A stretch of 64,000 bases of DNA, taken from Megalonaias nervosa (taxonomy: Eukaryota > Mollusca > Bivalvia > Unionida > Unionidae). Below the pieces are notes generated by a model. It was not told the origin of the DNA. It ran no database searches and saw only the letters and a program-made list of their open reading frames with translations. Shown piece after piece: positions 58,154 through 64,000 of the stretch (position 1 is the stretch's first letter; each line of letters opens with the position of its first letter). The stretch spans positions 1 through 64,000 of the forward strand of contig JAECUM010094118.1 in assembly GCA_016617855.1 (NCBI GenBank), in the 5' to 3' direction. The position numbers and the translations under genes are program-made.

Positions 58154-59833
58154 GTTTGTTGGCATTTATCCATGATTATATGCTATGTATATCTGTAATT
58201 AAATTAATGGTGTACCTGGCCATTGACATTTATTATGTAAACAACATAATAGCTAATATTTCTCTATGATCGTGGATTAAACATTCAGATCATTATTAAT
58301 TGTAAATATATTTACTTCAGTTTGAGTTAAAGATACAATCTTGATTCTGAACAACTTCCGAATGGAATTTTCCAATAAGTTGACAGAGTATTTCCAGAAA
58401 ATAGTAATTGTGACCTAGGTAAAATAAATGGTGTATAATCTTGTTTACATTAGAATTATTCATTATTGCATTAACATCCGAAGCAGAATCAGCATTATTG
58501 TTATGTTCATTTTTTATTTCGTTGGATTTATTTATTCAAATTATTATTCACTGGAATTACAAAGTGCTCAATAATATTCTTGAACTAAATTGTGATAAAT
58601 CAAACAACTGTTAATACATCACCATATTCCAGGGTATTGGCACATTAGCACATTCGAACCTACAGGCACATCAACACATTCCATATTGCAATTTATTATA
58701 TGCTCATTTTTTTCTCCGTTAACATTACATTGTCAGAATCGTACAATATTTTACGATATTGCACTCGCGCGCAACTTAATACTGAACTCACTTGTGCCCA
58801 ATAGTGTATTAGGAACTACTTTGTAAACAAATCATGTACACTGTCGTAGTAGACGCTTTACGTTTTGGTTGATTAAATTTGTTACTGAATGAACTAAAGG
58901 AGATGTTTCGTGGATTGCCACATACCAGCTGCTTTGGCACATTCCGCGTTAACTTTTTTGATACAATGTTTCGGATTTATGCTAGCTATAGATGCCAGAC
59001 AGGGTCCTTACAGATAACATGCAAGTGACAAGGCATAAGCTGTCTTCTTTAGCTGGTAATAAGAATGGCAAAAATATACTTACAGTTTTACATCCTGAAT
59101 TTCCTCAAAATGTACTTTCTTAGTTCTGCAAATCCGAATTACATGAGCCATTCATGGGTTTTCAAGCTTGATTACACATTTCGAAATTGTACTGTAATGT
59201 CGACTATATTCCAAGTGCAATTACATCCTCCTTACTGCACTCAAAATGAAATAAACATTAAATTCCGTAGCGTCTTTTCGATAATTGCAATTGAAAGACT
59301 TCATATTTTTCCCCACATTATGATTTCAAACATTCAATGACAGAACAGAAACACACCTGCAGAAGTCAACACGCTTCTCCCTCGCTGCTTCAGTCCGATG
59401 TATTTCATGTAGAATTGGCACAGACGCTGCTGAAATCCGATGTACTTCATGTAGAATTGGCACAGATAAATCCAGTTAATAATCACGAAATTTCGTCGAA
59501 TCTACAAAAATACCAATATCTATTTATTCCAGATCAAATGGAAAAGTTGTTGCAATGCACATTCATTGACAATATGACTCCAAATTTCAATTTTAAGTAG
59601 ACTAAAACGCCATTTTCCTCGAAAGTTATGTCTAGCGCACGACTAAGTTCAAATTGATCTGGGCGGAGTTATGTGCGCATTAATAATGTTGTTGTTGTTG
59701 TGTAATGACGAATCTGCGTTTGTGTAGTAGTTATTTTGTATACAGCATAAATTCAGTTACTTTGTTTTTGTAGTGTATTTTTGTTTATATAATTAAGCAT
59801 TGGGTAGAATAAGAAAATGAGCATATAATGAAA
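58151..59833. other. No gene recognised; 42-bp in-frame duplication at 59394-59477
   Basis: Mostly AT-rich. The word tccgatgtattt...ggcacaga repeats once with period 42 (14 codons) inside an 87-codon frame at 59337-59600. That frame resembles no known family. Confidence 0.5.
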
Positions 59834-59960
59834 AGGTTACTGCATTTGTATGGGAAAATATGAACTAGTTTTGTCGGATTGATATACTGCACTCGCAAGG
59901 TCGTGCATTATATCCATCCGATAAACTCGTTCATATTTTCCCATACAAATGCAGTAACCT
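59834..59960. repeat. 127-bp hairpin, outer arms of 32 bp perfect
   Basis: 59834-59865 (AGGTTACTGCATTTGTATGG...) is exactly inverted at 59929-59960. Pairing continues inward with a few mismatches (gtttTGtcggatTgatataCtgcac versus gtttATcggatGgatataAtgcac) to a loop of about 10 nt near 59897. Confidence 0.97.
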
Positions 59961-60172
59961 ATAATTATTTGGAACAGCACTGGAATTCAGTTGGAACTAA
60001 ATACATTTTGACTTGTGATAGAACTAATAGGGACTAATTGGGATTTAATTCACAGTACCGTAAGTTCTTTTTAAATTTCACTTTTTGTTCCAAGGAAATA
60101 AATTACTTGTTGAATTTTACAAAACTTATTGGTTTTCGCTCGCTTCTGCTATTTAGTTGCAGACTATAGACC

Positions 60173-60196
60173 CCCCTCTCTCTCTCTCTCTCTCTG
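60173..60196. repeat. (CT)n microsatellite
   Basis: About ten CT units. Confidence 0.9.
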
Positions 60197-60493
60197 AAAA
60201 CATTTCAAGACAATTACTCTGTGTAAATTACAGTTACACAGAATAAATGTCTTGAACTGCTTTTTCTTTTGTCTTCATGAAAGGTTGTTGGAATACTGCT
60301 TGAATATTTATTGATGAAAGAAAATAAGCTAACGTAGGAGAGCGAGAGAGGATAGGGTAGAAAAGGAGATATTGTTTGTATGTCTATGAGAACATAATAA
60401 AATGTATATGGGGAGTATTGGGAATTCTACACAACCAGTATAAGCGTATCCATATGTACGCTCACAAAAATCACCCACACTATCAATATAACG

Positions 60494-60501
60494 TGTGTGT
60501 T

Positions 60502-60570
<69 letters not shown>
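60494..60570. repeat. (GT)n/(AT)n microsatellite
   Basis: A short GT run followed by about 60 bp of AT, just left of a hairpin. Confidence 0.95.
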
Positions 60571-60573
<3 letters not shown>

Positions 60574-60581
60574 GTATAGTA

Positions 60582-60674
60582 TGTACACTGTATCAATGAT
60601 GTACCACGAGATGTATACATTTTTCATTATGAAAAATGTATACAACGAGTGGTACATCATTGATACAGCGTACA
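60582..60674. repeat. 93-bp hairpin (46-bp arms)
   Basis: 60582-60627 pairs with 60629-60674 at 42 of 46 positions around T60628. Arm text includes TATCAATGATGTACCAC and TGTATACATTTTTCAT. Mismatches cluster at CACGAGATG versus CACTCGTTG. Confidence 0.97.
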
Positions 60675-61859
60675 TAATGTAAATATATTTTGTTTATATC
60701 ACATACAAATACATATATTTGCCCTTTCAGTGACACATGGCTTTTTACTTTTCCTATATAAACATCTTAGAAAGATTGTCAAAATTTGCCCTTTTGATAG
60801 CACAATCTCTTATGTCGATTTATATTTACAAGCACAATCTTTTATGTAGGTTTATATTTACAATGTCACAGACAGTCAGTTACTTAATGATGGTGACAGA
60901 TTCAAAAATCTGCATTAGAAAACATGTTTGCTTTCCCATGTAAATATTCAGAAATAGGGCCAGTCAAAGGTCTCAATAGAGAATAAGTAAAACACTCTGT
61001 CAATGTATTAAATGCATATTGAATAACCATCTGTTGTCAAACTTTTCCATTTTCAGCTTCTATATCTTTTGACAATAAAATTAAAATCAACAATGTTTAA
61101 GAATTGAAACAAATTTGACCTGTCTTTATTAAATCTACATGGATAAATATACTTTTTTTTTTTTTTGCATACAAAGCTGTTAAAGTAATTACATCACCAG
61201 CCTAAGTTTTCTCTTTAATTCAGAAGAAAATATTTTCTATGAATTCCACATGATTTGCGTGAGCAGTAGCGGATTTCCCATTTTGCCCAGCGTGGCAAAA
61301 TTTAACGAGAGACACATTTTAAAGTATGAATATTGGCTTTGTTAAATAGTGTATTTTTTTGTAAGAGAAAAAGAAAATAGCTCATTAATTTTGCCATTAT
61401 TGAAAGGCGTAAAGGTCTGTAAAGACTTTGGTTATAAGGGTTGATGCTTTATTTTTTGTCGAGGAGAGGCGGCAACTCTGACAGTGCCTAGTGGCGACAA
61501 ATATTATAAATCTATCAGTGTGTGACTACACATTTTATACATTCTAAAAATAATTTAAAAATTCTTAGTTGTGTGACAGTCCCAAAATACGAGACACTTT
61601 CTTTGCGTGTAACATACAAAAATGACAGTTCGTTTGAGATAATTCAAATTCTTTTGAGAAATATATTCGTAGCCAAGATTTTAAGTAATATTTTAATCTG
61701 CATCCTTCTGATATTTGAACATTTGAAGTTTTATGGTAGGAAGAAAAATTGATGCCAGTCGTTATCTTCTAAATTGCCAAACTCGAAATTCATTTTACGT
61801 CTAGAAGTCGTCATTTCATTGTGTCAATCAAATTTTCATATATACCTCTTCTTCTTTTG
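60675..61859. other. No gene recognised
   Basis: A small direct repeat at about 60800-60860 ('cacaatcttttatgt.g.ttt' and 'atatttacaa'). 61264 'cagtagcggatttccc' resembles a hAT terminus but no partner end was found. Otherwise blank. Confidence 0.45.
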
Positions 61860-62960
61860 ATATTTCTTATAATGGTATATTTACTAAAGGTTGTTGTACA
61901 TTAGATTCATAACTGATACTGATTTTATTTATGTATGGCTTTGTAGCTGCATACATGCTTTGAAAATCTATTAAATTAATATTAACAGAAGATCTGTTTT
62001 TAAAACTATTAAAACTGATCCAGAAGCGATCCTCATTAGCAACATCATTCACAAATACCTGTCTGAAACCATGTTTGTTTAATACACCTTTTCCATATTC
62101 TGCAATATAACGATTAAACCATATTTGCATTTGCAAACAATCTTCAGCCGTGACCTGTTTTTATCATCCAGTTAGTTCTAAGTTTGATTCAGTAGTCTTT
62201 TTCCAAAAAGGATTGAGATACTATTTTATCAAGGTAAAACGACCTATTCCAAACAAAAAGAAAATCTCAGTATTAGGTTCTGAAAATTGTTACGAACTTT
62301 TCCATTTCGACTCATCAGGCACCATTCTTCTGAGCTACGTTAGTTGCAGCATTTATAAAATTGAATATGTTAATAATTTTCAATCCCTCTTCATGATAAT
62401 ACTTCACATCTAGTCAGATTTTGTCATTTGTCTCATGCCATACAAACTTGTAAAGAGTGTATTTAGTTCTGTAAGAATCGGCTAAGTCAATTTGATAATG
62501 ACAATAAAAGATGATTAATTTTGGATTTTAAAGATAGCAAAACATTTTATCACTGTTATCTTTCCAAATCGAGTTAAAAATATCTTGTTGCACTGAAATT
62601 AGCAGGTTCTTAATTTTCCGAATTTTAGACATTTAATTAGCAGCTGTAATTTTTTCTAAGTCAGTTCAAACCTTCATGCATAAGACAGAAATTCAGTACA
62701 GCTCCAATTAAGTTTATATTCTGTACAATATCTGATGTTGCAACCTGTTTTATTTTCAACCCAAAATACCTTCGGTTTTAACTATCAAGAGTTAGTGATG
62801 TTTGATCTGTAAACAGAGTAAGAACATAAATTATATTACCAATGCTTATTCCCCTAATATTTTCATTTTTTCTTATCATGTGGGCTAAACTCTCAGCACA
62901 CAGGATGAAACGATATGGGGAGAGTGCAATACCCTGTCTACACCCTCTTGCGACACCAAA
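61860..62960 (-). pseudogene. LINE reverse-transcriptase fossil, antisense
   Basis: On the minus strand from about 62945, RQGIALSPYRFILCAESLA and then HMIRKNENIRGISIGN, TLFTDQTSLTLDS match the RT core of non-LTR retrotransposons (RQGDPLSPYLF and FADDT). The catalytic FADD is FTDQ here. Further down, 62136-61867 reads FRQVFVNDVANEDRFWISF, resembling the region after RT. Stops lie between. It is a dead copy. Confidence 0.65.
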
Positions 62961-63085
62961 CCAGTTAGAAATAATAATAATAACAATGACAACTTAATAC
63001 AGGTTTTAATATTTTAATTAAAGAGACTCTCAGCGTTTTTCAGAACCACGTTAACACATAAGGGCATAAGAACAGTTTGCATACA
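62961..63085. other. Short unassigned spacer
   Basis: A (AAT) run near 62967 and nothing else. Confidence 0.4.
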
Positions 63086-64000
63086 CAGGGTTCGCACAGA
63101 TTTGAAAAGTACTTTAATTTTCAACTTCTGGATGAAAAGTACTTATTTTTTGAAAATCCTCTTGAAAAGTGCTTATTTTTTTATGTTAGTGGGAAAAAGT
63201 CCTTAAAAAGTGCTTGAAAATGAGCAAAAATCCTTAAAAAGTGCTTGATTTAGTAAGAAAATAAAAGACCAAATTTTTTAAAAAAAAGAAACCTCGGTGG
63301 AAAAATTGCAGAAAATGTCCGATCGACTATATGCCTTTTACTTTCTGTGGCTTGGTCGGTAACTAAGGAAAGGGAGATTACTCAAGATTTCCGTTTAGCA
63401 GCATTGTGGGAATGGCAGTATGGTGGCTTTCTGTTTCTTACATCGCACCTCGTGGACTTGGTTTCTACATGAAAATGCCGCCACGGAAGTGTGTTTTTAA
63501 TCGTGAATGGAAAGGCTCCTATAAGTAGGTCAAGGAGACCCAGGACAGACATAAAGCTTTGTGTTGTGTGTGCAACAAAGTTATTGACATCGGGGCTATA
63601 GGTGAGAGTGCCCTTAAATCACACCGTAAAGGTGCAAAACACCGGAATAGTGAAGCGTCAGTGTCAGAAATTGGTTTGGATTATTTTGGAATAAAAACAG
63701 ACAAAATCAAGACATGTGCCAGAGACACTGACATTATATCTAAGATAGAGTCGCATTCCGATAAATTAATGACGAGATTGATGTTACCCCCACCCCCATA
63801 TGATGCACCTTCAACCACACAGTCAACATCTGCAAATATTTCCAACTTCCTTTCCAAGAACGATGTTCTAAAATCAGAAATTTTATGGACATTGCATACT
63901 GTGGTCACACATGCATCCTACAAATCAAATGAACATATTGCTGACGTTTTTCATGCTCTGTTCCCATACAGTGCTCTGGCTGCAAAGCTTTCGTGTGCAG
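63086..64000 (+). mobile_element. hAT-like transposon, 5' part, cut by the window end
   Basis: Starts CAGGGTTCGCACAGATTTGA, a hAT-style terminus. It is followed to 63250 by repeated subterminal words ttgaaaagt(a/g)ctt and ccttaaaaagtgctt. A transposase-like frame begins at 63475. The right end lies outside, so TIR pairing and target duplication cannot be checked. Confidence 0.6.
63475..64000 (+). pseudogene. hAT-like transposase N-terminus with zinc finger, one in-frame stop, partial
   Basis: ATG at 63475. It reads MPPRKCVFNREWKGSYK, then a TAG at 63536-63538. The same frame stays open to the window end, including VKETQDRHKALCCVCNKVID, ESALKSHRKGAKHRNSE and FLSKNDVLKSEILWTLHTVV. CCVC...HRKGAKH fits a BED/TTF-type C2H2 finger (CX2C, then HX4H). 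Such proteins bind the transposon ends. With a single stop in 175 codons this is a fairly recent copy, or the stop is a sequencing error. Confidence 0.6.

Noticed and set aside
61264..61496. hAT-type element starting cagtagcggatttccc
   Set aside because: No matching inverted end or target duplication was found.

Overview
The window reads as nuclear DNA of an invertebrate animal: AT-rich, intron-rich and crowded with transposon remnants, microsatellites and fold-back repeats. A marine mollusc, perhaps a bivalve, is the best guess. That guess rests on a tRNA-headed SINE whose 3' half resembles, from memory, the 'Nin' domain of mollusc SINEs, on a short-LTR Ty3/Gypsy element, and on the overall repeat style. 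The species cannot be fixed from sequence alone.

One host gene is well supported. It lies on the + strand from 6242 to 30411 and encodes a KHDRBS-type (Sam68/SLM, STAR family) RNA-binding protein. Nine coding exons, all with GT-AG introns and compatible phases, join to a 329-residue protein. It has an N-terminal QUA1 segment, a KH domain with a GPKG loop, a QUA2 segment, RG-rich and Tyr/Gly-rich regions, and a C-terminal tail related to the vertebrate nuclear localisation tail. No exon carries a stop or frameshift.

Layout: 1-6240 holds the (AAAT)n tail of a probable SINE, hAT-type MITEs, a broken non-LTR retrotransposon with a reverse-strand SINE in its gap, and a pair of tRNA-like repeats. 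6242-30411 is the KHDRBS gene. Its introns contain a 170-bp inverted repeat (intron 1), two TA-flanked DNA transposons and a split inverted duplication (intron 3), a decayed hAT element with terminal repeats (intron 6), and a diverged array built around a 'tatggccacca' core (introns 3, 5 and 7). 30412-41498 is gene-free. It probably starts with the 3' UTR, then has SINE fossils, a 75-bp tandem duplication and a second degenerate tandem array at 39040-40520. 41499-46404 is a Ty3/Gypsy retrotransposon with both LTRs and a pol gene broken by several stops and frameshifts. 46405-64000 has no recognisable host gene. It holds several long near-perfect hairpins, a fresh SINE with a perfect 12-bp target duplication, a CA/TACA-rich minisatellite region, long AT/GT microsatellites, an antisense LINE reverse-transcriptase fossil and, at the right edge, the 5' part of a hAT-like transposon with a zinc-finger transposase carrying one in-frame stop.

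No prokaryotic features, CRISPR arrays or rRNA genes were seen. The most unusual signals are the hairpins (49010-49142, 59834-59960, 60582-60674, 23441-23510) and the 'tatggccacca' array family that recurs in three introns of one gene and again downstream.
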